Assembly: GCF_002256775.1 (NCBI RefSeq)
Contig: NZ_NCII01000021.1
Span: 1-46,069, forward strand
DNA length: 46,069 nucleotides
Source of the DNA: Novosphingobium sp. 17-62-19
GTDB lineage: Bacteria; Pseudomonadota; Alphaproteobacteria; Sphingomonadales; Sphingomonadaceae
Direction of reading: 5' to 3'
The notes under the pieces were generated by a model. It was not told where the DNA came from. It saw nothing but the letters and a program-made list of their open reading frames with translations, and did not search any database. Position numbers and translations under genes: made by a program. This document shows positions 25,564-32,718 of the stretch, one piece after another (the stretch's first letter is position 1; each line of letters opens with the position of its first letter).

Positions 25564-26045
25564 CGGCCCCCCCGCTCACGCTCTGTCTCTGGTACAATGC
25601 CGATGCCGAAGCGGCAGCGCGTTTCTATGCTGCGACCTTTCCCGACAGCAGCCTTGATGCGATCCACCGCGCGCCCGGCGATTTTCCGGGCGGCGCTGCG
25701 GGGACGGTGCTTACGGTCGAATTCACCGTGCTGGGCGCTCCTTGCATCGGCCTCAACGGCGGGCCGCAATTCCCGCACACCGAGGCGTTCTCGTTTCAGG
25801 TCGCGACCGATACGCAAGAGGAAACCGACCGCTACTGGAACGCCATCGTCGGCAACGGCGGGGCGGAAAGCGCTTGCGGCTGGTGCAAGGACAAATGGGG
25901 CCTGAACTGGCAGATCACGCCGCGCGTCCTGAGCGCAGGGATGTCCGACCCTGATCCTGATGTTCGCGCGCGCGTATTCGCGGCGATGATGACAATGCGC
26001 AAGATTGATCATGCTGCCATTGAAGCCGCAGCGAAAGGGAACTGA
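25560..26045 (+). CDS. VOC family protein (PhnB/3-demethylubiquinone methyltransferase-like fold)
   Basis: A 161-residue protein of the PhnB-like VOC group. LCLWYNADAEAAARFYAATFPDS starts the first beta-alpha-beta unit, and GLNGGPQFPHTEAFSFQV and KWGLNWQITPRVL are typical. Despite the family's database name it lacks a SAM site and is not a methyltransferase; the function is unknown. The start is GTG, overlapping the DUF1428 stop. Confidence 0.85.
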   Translation: MTAPPLTLCLWYNADAEAAARFYAATFPDSSLDAIHRAPGDFPGGAAGTVLTVEFTVLGAPCIGLNGGPQFPHTEAFSFQVATDTQEETDRYWNAIVGNGGAESACGWCKDKWGLNWQITPRVLSAGMSDPDPDVRARVFAAMMTMRKIDHAAIEAAAKGN

Positions 26046-26046
26046 C

Positions 26047-26484
26047 ATGAACGAACTTTCGATCACCCGCTACATTGCCGCATCGCCTGAAAAGGTCTGG
26101 GACGTTCTGGCCAATCGGCAGGAGGAATGGTGGTGCCCCAAGCCGTGGTGGATCACCATGATCGCGCAGGAACGCCGTGCAGGCGGGCGCAGCGCGATGG
26201 TGATGCACGGGCCTGATGGCGAGGAAATGCCGCAAGAAGGCATTTTTCTTGCGTGGGAAGAAGGCCGCCGCTTCGTGACGACCGATGCGGTAACCGCAGA
26301 TTTTCAGCCTTCCGATCCGTTCATGATCGGCATCTGGGAAATCGCGCCCGAAGGCGATGGCACCCGCTACACCGCCAGCGCCCGGCACTGGACCGAGGAA
26401 GCGATGAACAACCATGCGGAAATGGGCTTCGAGGCCGGCTGGAACGCTTGTGCCGATCAGCTTCAGGCCCTGTGCGAGCAGTAA
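26047..26484 (+). CDS. SRPBCC (AHSA1-like) domain protein
   Basis: A 145-residue START/Bet v1-like (SRPBCC) protein: ITRYIAASPEKVWDVLANRQEEWWCP at the start, RRAGGRSAMVMHGPDG in the middle and HTEEAMNNHAEMGFEAGWNAC-like helix at the end. Members bind hydrophobic ligands, and many small ones sit in TetR-controlled detoxification operons. It begins one base after the VOC stop, so it is the fourth gene of this operon. Confidence 0.85.
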   Translation: MNELSITRYIAASPEKVWDVLANRQEEWWCPKPWWITMIAQERRAGGRSAMVMHGPDGEEMPQEGIFLAWEEGRRFVTTDAVTADFQPSDPFMIGIWEIAPEGDGTRYTASARHWTEEAMNNHAEMGFEAGWNACADQLQALCEQ

Positions 26485-26568
26485 CGGCAACCAGTTTGGC
26501 CCTATCCCGCGCTGGAAAGTTCCCGGAAGGCGTTTATGGTTCCCGCTTCCGCTGTGGAGGGAACTGCA

Positions 26569-26928
26569 ATGAGCCTGTTTGATTCGATCCTTGGTCAAGT
26601 GACGCAAAACGTCAACATCAAGAACCTTGCCGCCAAAGTCGGTCTCGATCCCGCCATGGCTGAAAACGCCATTGCCGCGCTCGCTGCCGGTCACCAGTCG
26701 AAGAACGACACGATCGAAACCGCTGCTGCCAGCTCCGGGCTGGACGCGTCGAAGCTGCAGGAAATCGTCGGCCACATCGGAGGCGAAGGCTCGCTCGCCA
26801 GCTTTGCCTCGATGCTCGGCCAAAGCCCCGATGCACTCGGCAAGGTCGCTGGCTTCCTTGACAAGGACGGCGATGGCAATCCGTTGAATGACCTTGCCGG
26901 TATGGCCAAGGGCATTTTCGGCAGCTAA
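26569..26928 (+). CDS. small DUF937-like protein with Ca-binding-type loop
   Basis: A 119-residue protein beginning MSLFDSILGQVTQNVNIKNLA, made of short helical units (LAAKVGLDPAMAENAIAAL, ASMLGQSPDALGKVAGFL) as in DUF937 proteins. Near the end DKDGDGNPLNDLAGMA has the spacing of an EF-hand-like calcium loop. No signal peptide or membrane segment is seen. GTGGAGGGAA precedes the ATG. The function is unknown, and calcium binding is inferred from the motif only. Confidence 0.75.
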   Translation: MSLFDSILGQVTQNVNIKNLAAKVGLDPAMAENAIAALAAGHQSKNDTIETAAASSGLDASKLQEIVGHIGGEGSLASFASMLGQSPDALGKVAGFLDKDGDGNPLNDLAGMAKGIFGS

Positions 26929-26937
26929 CGCAACCTG

Positions 26938-27147
26938 ATGCTCGATACTGCGCTTTCCCTGCTGATGCTCGCTGCCGTCGCCCTTGTGGGCGGCGCGGTG
27001 TTTCTGTTGCGGCGGGGAGAGCGCAAGCGTCCCATCCTCATGCTCACGCTGGCGAGCGTGATGGTGATGAACCTGATCATCTGGACCTTGCCCGACAAGA
27101 GCGGCAGCACGCTGGCCGAAGCTGCCAAGCAGGGCGGGCCGCAATAG
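26938..27147 (+). CDS. small two-helix membrane protein
   Basis: A 69-residue protein with two hydrophobic segments (about residues 5-25 and 33-51) separated by a basic loop RRGERKR, and a polar tail. It follows the DUF937-like gene by nine bases and probably shares its transcript. The family is not recognised. Coding is supported by position, codon use and convergent packing against the SDR gene, whose stop begins at the next base. Confidence 0.65.
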   Translation: MLDTALSLLMLAAVALVGGAVFLLRRGERKRPILMLTLASVMVMNLIIWTLPDKSGSTLAEAAKQGGPQ

Positions 27148-27891
27148 TCAGCCCAGCTCGATGCACCCGCCATCGACGCATAGGTCTACCCCGTTGATAA
27201 AGCTCGCTTCCTCGCTGGCGAGGAACAGCACGGCGCGCGCCACTTCCTCGCTCGTGCCCATGCGGCCGATGGGCACGACGGACGAGAGCATGTCGCGCAT
27301 CCCCTGAATTTCCTCCGCGCTTGCATCGCGCTTGAAGATCTCGGTGTCAGTCGGGCCGGGGCTGACCATGTTCACGCGGATGCGGCGGGCCAGCAGTTCC
27401 TTGCCCACAATCCGCGCCATCGCCCGCAAACCGGCCTTGGCGGCTGCATAGGCGACGTTTCCGGGGACCGCCGCCATCGATCCGATCGAGCCGGTGATGA
27501 CGATGGAGCCGCCATCGCGTATCAGCGGCAGGGCCTTTTGAATCGCAAAGAATGCGCCGCGCAAGTTGACGGTGTGGATCTGATCCCAGAACTCCGGCGT
27601 GACATCGGGCACCATCGCAAAACCGCCCACTCCGGCGTTCACGAACAGCACGTCGATGCCGCCCAAGGCCTCCTTGGTGTCGTTCAGGGCGCTTTTGGTG
27701 TCGTTCAAGATCGCCATATCGGAACGGATGCACAGGGCGTCCAGCTCTTCCGCAATCTCCCGCAGCGCATCGGTATTGCGCCCGGTGATGGCGAGCTTCG
27801 CGCCCTCAGCCGCGAACATGCGCGCGGCGGCGAGGCCGATCCCGGCGGTGCCGCCAAGGATCAGCACGCACTTGTTATCGAACCGCAACAC
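27148..27891 (-). CDS. short-chain dehydrogenase/reductase
   Basis: A 247-residue classical SDR. The cofactor motif is GGTAGIG near residue 14, NAG appears in the central strand, and the catalytic S-Y-K lies in TGSIGSMAAVPGNVAYAAAKAG. The acidic/basic pattern (TGRNTD) after the second strand allows NAD(P) of either kind. It is the last gene of a tight operon behind two SnoaL-like genes (four-base gap), in what appears to be an aromatic-compound region. An internal tandem duplication gives LNDTKSALNDTKEAL. The substrate is unknown, and alcohol or diol oxidation is likely. Confidence 0.88.
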   Translation of the reverse strand: MLRFDNKCVLILGGTAGIGLAAARMFAAEGAKLAITGRNTDALREIAEELDALCIRSDMAILNDTKSALNDTKEALGGIDVLFVNAGVGGFAMVPDVTPEFWDQIHTVNLRGAFFAIQKALPLIRDGGSIVITGSIGSMAAVPGNVAYAAAKAGLRAMARIVGKELLARRIRVNMVSPGPTDTEIFKRDASAEEIQGMRDMLSSVVPIGRMGTSEEVARAVLFLASEEASFINGVDLCVDGGCIELG

Positions 27892-27895
27892 CGCC

Positions 27896-28348
27896 TCAGA
27901 ACATCGTGTTGGTGTTGGCGGCGGTTTCGGGAACCGGGGAGAGGACGTCCCAATGCTCCATCACCTTGCAGCCTTCGACACGGAAGATATCCACCACCGC
28001 GAACCCGCGCTTGGCCGCTGCATCGCCCATTTCGTTCCAACCGTGGCTGTGCACCGCCACGATATTGCCATCGGCGATCACGCGATGAATCTTGGTCTTC
28101 TGCGTAGGATTGTTGGCCACGAACGGTTCGAGAAAGGCAATCGCCGCGTCGCGCCCGGTGGCGGCGAAGGGATTGTGCTGGATATAGCCCGGATCGACCC
28201 ACTTTTCGAAGGAGGAGCGCACCTTCTTCTGCATGTAGAATTCGTCCATGAACTGGCTGACAACCTCCTTGGGCGTCAGCTTGCATTCCTCGGCCTGCGC
28301 GGCGCTCGCGGTTAGCGCGAAGGCAATTGCGGTGGTGAAAAGGCGCAT
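27896..28348 (-). CDS. exported SnoaL/NTF2-like protein
   Basis: A 150-residue protein with a cleavable signal peptide (MRLFTTAIAFALTASAAQA) and a SnoaL-like domain (WVDPGYIQHNPFAATGRDA, VVDIFRVEGCKVMEHWDVL). The histidines and aspartates of the QHNP and EHWD motifs line the pocket in this fold. It is a tandem paralogue of the next gene upstream, which has no signal, so the pair places the same fold in periplasm and cytoplasm. SnoaL-like proteins include cyclases, hydrolases and, in sphingomonads, a cofactor-free diarylpropane lyase; any lyase role here is inference. Confidence 0.8.
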   Translation of the reverse strand: MRLFTTAIAFALTASAAQAEECKLTPKEVVSQFMDEFYMQKKVRSSFEKWVDPGYIQHNPFAATGRDAAIAFLEPFVANNPTQKTKIHRVIADGNIVAVHSHGWNEMGDAAAKRGFAVVDIFRVEGCKVMEHWDVLSPVPETAANTNTMF

Positions 28349-28361
28349 CGTTTTTCTCCCT

Positions 28362-28751
28362 TCAAAACATGCTGTTGGGGTTTACCGGATTTGCCGGCAC
28401 GTCCTGGATCACGTCCCAGTGTTCCACGATCAGGCCATCGGCCACGCGAAAGATATCGACCACGGCCAGCCCCGCATCGCCCGGCCAGCGCACCACGTGG
28501 GTGTGCGTGATGACATGATCACCGTCGACAAAACTGCGATGAATGGTCTGCGTGGCATCGGGCGATTCAGCGCGCACGCGATCCAGAAAGCCCTTCAATG
28601 CGGCCACCGAAGGTTCGGCCAGCGAGGAATGCTGGACGTAACCGGGCGCGATGTAGCGGTCCACCGCGCTGCTATCCATCGCGATCAGGACCTTGTGATA
28701 CATCTCCAGCACCAGATCGTGATTGGCCTGTTCCTGCACGGTGCGCGGCAT
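28362..28751 (-). CDS. cytosolic SnoaL/NTF2-like protein
   Basis: A 129-residue SnoaL-like protein without a signal peptide. The PGYVQHSSLAEPSVAAL and VVDIFRVADGLIVEHWDVIQD segments align with its exported neighbour, including the shared C-terminal ending in SMF/TMF. It is the first gene of the minus-strand operon, 13 bases before the exported paralogue, and divergent from the 285-residue protein gene. A pocket suited to a small aromatic or keto compound is expected from the fold; the reaction is unknown. Confidence 0.82.
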   Translation of the reverse strand: MPRTVQEQANHDLVLEMYHKVLIAMDSSAVDRYIAPGYVQHSSLAEPSVAALKGFLDRVRAESPDATQTIHRSFVDGDHVITHTHVVRWPGDAGLAVVDIFRVADGLIVEHWDVIQDVPANPVNPNSMF

Positions 28752-28772
28752 GCGTTCTCTCCCCTTTATTTA

Positions 28773-28785
28773 TAACATTTGGTAG
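28773..28785. promoter_or_regulatory. possible operator in the divergent promoter region
   Basis: TAACATTTGGTAG differs at two of 13 positions from TAACAATTGTTAG, which lies in front of the flavoprotein gene (32681-32693). It sits in the short AT-rich region between two divergent catabolic operons. The match is short, so chance cannot be excluded. Confidence 0.35.
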
Positions 28786-28842
28786 AGTATGCCTTGCGAT
28801 GAGAAGGCCGTCAAAGCCTCAATGACACGTTTGGGAGAAGTG

Positions 28843-29700
28843 ATGACCCGCGCCGAGCTTTACGCCGTTCTGGACCGCTTTCTGGCCGCGCTGAATGCCC
28901 GCGATCCCCATTCGCTCGACTGGGCGAGCCAAGCGAATCACAGCGAGAACAACGTCATGCTGGAAATCGGCGATGGCGTGTGGGGCACGATTGACCGGCT
29001 GGGCGATTACCAGTTGCGCTTTGCTGACGTGAAAACACGGCAGGTGGGGTACTTCGGCACCGTGATCGAACCAATCGAAGAATCCGCTTTCACGCTGCGC
29101 CTCGGCCTCAATGATGCAAGGCAGATTGCTGAGTGTGAAATGCTGATCGTTCGCCAGTCTGACAGCGGCATCAAGTTCGAAAACTGCCGCTATTGGGACA
29201 AGCCGATCCTGCACCGCGAGGCAGAAGCGCCGGTTGCCCGCGAAGAAATGGTGCGCCTGTCCAACGGCTATTTCGATACGCTCCAGCGCAACGATGGCAC
29301 GATCCACACCAGGTTCCATCCCGATTGCAACCGCGTGGAAAACGGCGTCCAGACCACGCGCAACCCGGACTTTGCCAAGATCGTGCCGGTATCGGCGCTG
29401 GGCTGCGAAGAGCAGTTCCGCATGGGCAACTACCGCTACGACGACGATCTGCGCGCCCGCCGTTTTCCGCTGGTGGATGAAGAACGCGGGCTGGTGCTGG
29501 CCTTCGGTTTCATCGACCATTCGGGCCGCTTGCGCGAATTTCAGCTTACCGATGGGCGCACGGTGAAAAGCCCGGTACTGCGGCCGCACAGCTTCTACAT
29601 CTCCGAACTGTTCAAGATCGATCACGGCATGATCGAACAGATCGAGGCGAACTTCATCACTGTGCCCTATCGGATGCCAAGTCCTTGGGACTCCCTGTGA
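28843..29700 (+). CDS. uncharacterised protein, probable double NTF2-like/DUF8021-type
   Basis: A 285-residue protein without a signal peptide. The first part (MTRAELYAVLDRFLAALNARD, helix followed by strands) and the second part (LSNGYFDTLQRNDGTIHTRFHPDCNRVENGVQTT) both have the opening of an NTF2-like cone, so it may hold two related domains. The segment with HPDCNRVENG recalls DUF8021 proteins. ATG 28843 has GGGAGAAG upstream; an earlier in-frame ATG at 28789 lacks one. It overlaps the PQQ dehydrogenase gene by one base (TGATG). The function is unknown, but context implies the same pathway. Confidence 0.7.
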   Translation: MTRAELYAVLDRFLAALNARDPHSLDWASQANHSENNVMLEIGDGVWGTIDRLGDYQLRFADVKTRQVGYFGTVIEPIEESAFTLRLGLNDARQIAECEMLIVRQSDSGIKFENCRYWDKPILHREAEAPVAREEMVRLSNGYFDTLQRNDGTIHTRFHPDCNRVENGVQTTRNPDFAKIVPVSALGCEEQFRMGNYRYDDDLRARRFPLVDEERGLVLAFGFIDHSGRLREFQLTDGRTVKSPVLRPHSFYISELFKIDHGMIEQIEANFITVPYRMPSPWDSL

Positions 29701-31889
29701 TGCGCTCTGCCAAAAAGGCGGTGTTGGGATTGGGAGCGTTGGCGCTGGCGGCCTGCGCTATCGCTGCCTCGCCGCCGCAAGTGGGCGCCGGAAGCGAATG
29801 GACCAGCCCCGGTGGCGACATGGGCAAGACCCACCATTCGCGCCTGACCGCGATCAATGCCGAAAACGTCAGCCAGCTTGGCCTCGCATGGGAAGCCGAA
29901 CTCGGCACCCTGCGCGGGCAGGAAGCGACGCCAGTGGTGGTGGATGGCGTGCTTTACACTTCGGGCACCACGGGCCGTGCCTATGCCTTCGATGCGGCGA
30001 CGGGCAAGGAACTCTGGCGGTTCGAGCCGGAAGTGGACATGCAGGTCAACCGCACGGTCTGCTGCGACATGGTAAACCGAGGCCTCGCTGTCGCGCGGGG
30101 CAAGGTCTTCGTCGCCGCGCTTGATGGCTGGATGTACGCGCTGGATGCCAGGACCGGCGCGGTGGTGTGGAAGACCGATTTCATCGAGGACCGTAAGCGC
30201 GGCGACAATTCCACTGGCGCCCCCGAAATTGCGGGCGATGTGGTGGTCGTGGGCATGAGCGGCGCGGAATACGATGTGCGCGGCTATGTCACCGCGCTCG
30301 ATCTGGAAACCGGAAAGCTGCGCTGGCGCTGGCACGTGGTACCGCACGATCCCAAGCTGGGACCGCAGGAAACGCCGGAACTGGAAGTCGCGTTGAAAAC
30401 GTGGGATCCGAACAGCCGCTGGGATATCGGCGGCGGCGGCAGTCCTTGGGATGCGATTGCTTTCGATCCTGAAACCGGGCTGGTGATCGTCGGCACCGGC
30501 AACGGCGGGCCATATGCCACGTCGAAGCGTTCACCGGCCGGTGGTGACAACCTCTATCTCGCCAGCCTTGTCGCGCTCGATCCCAAGACCGGGCGGATGA
30601 AATGGCACTATCAGGAAACCCCCGGCGACAACTGGGATTTTACCGCCACGCAGCCGATGATTTTCACGCGGATGAAGCTGGACGGTGAAGACCGCCCGGT
30701 GGTGCTGCACGCGCCCAAGAACGGATTCCTCTATATTCTGGACAGGCGCGACGGAAAGCTGCTGCGCGCCAATCCCATCGTGCGGACCAACTGGACGAAG
30801 GGCATCGATCCCAAGACTGGTCGCCCGATCCTTGATCCAGAAGCGGCGGATTATACCACCGGCCCCAAGATCGTTTTCCCCGCCACCACTGGCGCGCGCA
30901 ACTGGCACCCGGCCAGCTATGATCCAGCAACCGGGCTGTACATCGGTGCGGTGCTCGACATGGGGAACATGATCTTCATGACCGAGGGGCAGAAGCCCTA
31001 CAAGGCGCGCGGGCTGAACAACGATGCCGCGCTGATCTTCACGCCTGATGTGAAGGAAGCACTGGCGGGTTTTCCGCCTGCCTTCGGTGATGCAGTGCGC
31101 AAGACGCCAGCCTATGCCGAGGCGCTGAAGAACCCGGCCAGCGCGCAGATCCGCGCCATCGACCCGCTTACCGGAAAGACGGTGTGGGCCGCTGATACGG
31201 CAGGCTGGCAGGACCGGGGCGGGGTGCTGACCACCGCCAGCGGGTTGACGATCCACGGCGGGGTGACCGGCAAGCTGTTTGTTCGCGAAACGAAGACCGG
31301 CAAGTTGCTGAAGGAAATCGACACTGGCACCGCGATCATGGCCGCGCCAATGACCTATGAGGTTGGCGGCGTTCAGTACATCGCAGTCATGGCCGGGTGG
31401 GGCGGGGGCGGCTATCCGTTCGTGCCGCGCTATTCGGCGGCGTATAACCGCACCAACACCAATCGGCTGCTGGTGTTCAAGATCGGCGGCGGCAAGGTGC
31501 CTATGCCCGATCTGCGGCCCGCGCTGGAAGTCGCGCCAGCACCGCCTGCGCAGGCCACCAGCGTGACGGCGGCTACCATCGCGCGCGGGCAGGGGCTGTT
31601 CTTCGGCAACTGCGCGATCTGCCACGCCAATCAGCCGCGCTCGATCACGCCGGATTTGCGCCGTATGCAGCCAGGTACGCACGAAGTCTTCCGCGAGATC
31701 GTGATGGAGGGGCTGCTTGTTCCCAATGGGATGCCGCGCTGGAACGATATACTGAAGCCCGAGGATACCGAAGCCATCCATGCCTACCTGATCGACCTGC
31801 AAGGCCAGACCCGTAAAGATGAGTTGGAAAAACAGAAAGCCGGAAAGCCGCTCGACGGGCCGAGCCTGACGATCCTGTCGAACTATTGA
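29700..31889 (+). CDS. quinohemoprotein (PQQ, haem c) alcohol dehydrogenase
   Basis: A 729-residue exported dehydrogenase. The signal ends in a lipobox-like LALAAC (Cys19). The eight-bladed PQQ propeller carries repeated W-motifs (such as TGKELWRFEPEVD). Vicinal cysteines Cys121-Cys122 form the disulfide ring of this enzyme class, and catalytic Asp313 lies in DNWDFTATQ. A C-terminal cytochrome domain has CAICH (Cys638, Cys641, His642). It should oxidise an alcohol in the periplasm and pass electrons to a c-type cytochrome. The residue two after the catalytic aspartate is Thr, as in calcium-type rather than lanthanide-type enzymes. Its start overlaps the upstream gene. A paralogue lies at 37022. 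Confidence 0.92.
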   Translation: MRSAKKAVLGLGALALAACAIAASPPQVGAGSEWTSPGGDMGKTHHSRLTAINAENVSQLGLAWEAELGTLRGQEATPVVVDGVLYTSGTTGRAYAFDAATGKELWRFEPEVDMQVNRTVCCDMVNRGLAVARGKVFVAALDGWMYALDARTGAVVWKTDFIEDRKRGDNSTGAPEIAGDVVVVGMSGAEYDVRGYVTALDLETGKLRWRWHVVPHDPKLGPQETPELEVALKTWDPNSRWDIGGGGSPWDAIAFDPETGLVIVGTGNGGPYATSKRSPAGGDNLYLASLVALDPKTGRMKWHYQETPGDNWDFTATQPMIFTRMKLDGEDRPVVLHAPKNGFLYILDRRDGKLLRANPIVRTNWTKGIDPKTGRPILDPEAADYTTGPKIVFPATTGARNWHPASYDPATGLYIGAVLDMGNMIFMTEGQKPYKARGLNNDAALIFTPDVKEALAGFPPAFGDAVRKTPAYAEALKNPASAQIRAIDPLTGKTVWAADTAGWQDRGGVLTTASGLTIHGGVTGKLFVRETKTGKLLKEIDTGTAIMAAPMTYEVGGVQYIAVMAGWGGGGYPFVPRYSAAYNRTNTNRLLVFKIGGGKVPMPDLRPALEVAPAPPAQATSVTAATIARGQGLFFGNCAICHANQPRSITPDLRRMQPGTHEVFREIVMEGLLVPNGMPRWNDILKPEDTEAIHAYLIDLQGQTRKDELEKQKAGKPLDGPSLTILSNY

Positions 31890-31917
31890 TGCAAGACGCC
31901 AAACCCCAAACACCATC

Positions 31918-32003
31918 GTCACCCCGGGCTTGACCCGGGGTCCCGCTTTCTTCTGCTGACGTCACAAAAAAGAAGCGGGATCCCGGATCAAGTCCGGGAT
32001 GAC
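31918..32003. repeat. REP-like inverted repeat
   Basis: The left unit begins GTCACCCCGGGCTTGACCCG and runs to about 31952. The right unit (31966-32003) is its near reverse complement, ending CAAGTCCGGGATGAC. The complete hairpin lies between the PQQ dehydrogenase and DUF3237 genes. It is the same general class as the repeat at 6253 but with different core bases. Confidence 0.8.
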
Positions 32004-32036
32004 GGTTGAGGGGAAAGGCTTGAAAGGAATTGCTGA

Positions 32037-32534
32037 ATGGACTTCTCCACGCTCGACAATCCCCGCCTCGAATTCGCCTTCGCCTGCCGCTTGCGCTTCA
32101 CCCGCGTGCAGATGGTGCCTGACCTGCCTTCGGGTGGGATGCGCAGCGCGGTCTATGTGGACGAGGGCGACTTCGAAGGCCCGCGCCTGAAGGGGAAGGC
32201 CGTGCCCAATTCGGGCGGCGACTACGCCTTCTTCCGGCCCGACGACACGGCGGTGTTCGATGCGCGCTATGTGCTCGAAGTCGACGACGGCACGCTGATC
32301 TACATGCAGAACAAGGGCTTCCTGTGGGGGCGCGAGCCGGGCACGATGGACCGCTTGCGCGCCTGGGCTTTTGCCGGGGGTGAGCCGGTCCCCCACGCTG
32401 AATACTACCTGCGCGCGCAACCGACGTTCGAAACGAGCAAGGGCAAGCACGACTGGCTGACTCGCCACGTGTTCATAGGTGTGGGGGAGCGCAAGCCGGA
32501 TGGCAATTACGTGAAGTATTACGCGCTGACGTGA
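32037..32534 (+). CDS. DUF3237 family protein
   Basis: A 165-residue protein of the DUF3237 (UPF0311) family, a small beta-barrel of unknown reaction. LEFAFACRLRFTRVQMVPDLPSGGMRSAVYV at the start is split here by family-conserved positions. The DGTLIYMQNKGF segment and YYLRAQPTFETSKGKHDWLTRHVFIGVGER end are characteristic. There is no signal peptide. AAAGGA lies before ATG 32037. It is flanked on both sides by palindromic repeats, which makes it look like a separate insertion unit within the catabolic run. Confidence 0.82.
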   Translation: MDFSTLDNPRLEFAFACRLRFTRVQMVPDLPSGGMRSAVYVDEGDFEGPRLKGKAVPNSGGDYAFFRPDDTAVFDARYVLEVDDGTLIYMQNKGFLWGREPGTMDRLRAWAFAGGEPVPHAEYYLRAQPTFETSKGKHDWLTRHVFIGVGERKPDGNYVKYYALT

Positions 32535-32540
32535 GCCGGA

Positions 32541-32651
32541 AAAGCCCCCTCCTCTTCAGAGGAGGGGGTTGGGGGTGGTGGCGTCCAAGCGCTGTGCGAT
32601 GCCGGAAACACCACCCCCCGGCCCCCTCCTCTGAAGAGGAGGGGGAGGCTT
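32541..32651. repeat. long inverted repeat (CCCCCTCCTCTTCAGAGG type)
   Basis: The unit at 32544-32580 and the unit at 32609-32650 are near-perfect reverse complements, each containing the internal palindrome CCTCTTCAGAGG or CCTCTGAAGAGG, with about 28 bases between. It lies between the DUF3237 stop and the flavoprotein promoter and could form a strong hairpin that ends upstream transcription. Confidence 0.8.
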
Positions 32652-32680
32652 GACGAAAACCTCTTCACACCGCATAACAA

Positions 32681-32692
32681 TAACAATTGTTA
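32681..32692. promoter_or_regulatory. perfect palindrome before the flavoprotein gene
   Basis: TAACAATTGTTA is a perfect 12-base palindrome, 26 bases before the preferred GTG start, in an AT-rich stretch that contrasts with its surroundings. The position fits a repressor operator at the start of the flavoprotein-cytochrome unit. A near copy occurs at 28773. Confidence 0.5.
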
Positions 32693-32718
32693 GAAAAATA
32701 CATGGGAGAATCCGTCCG

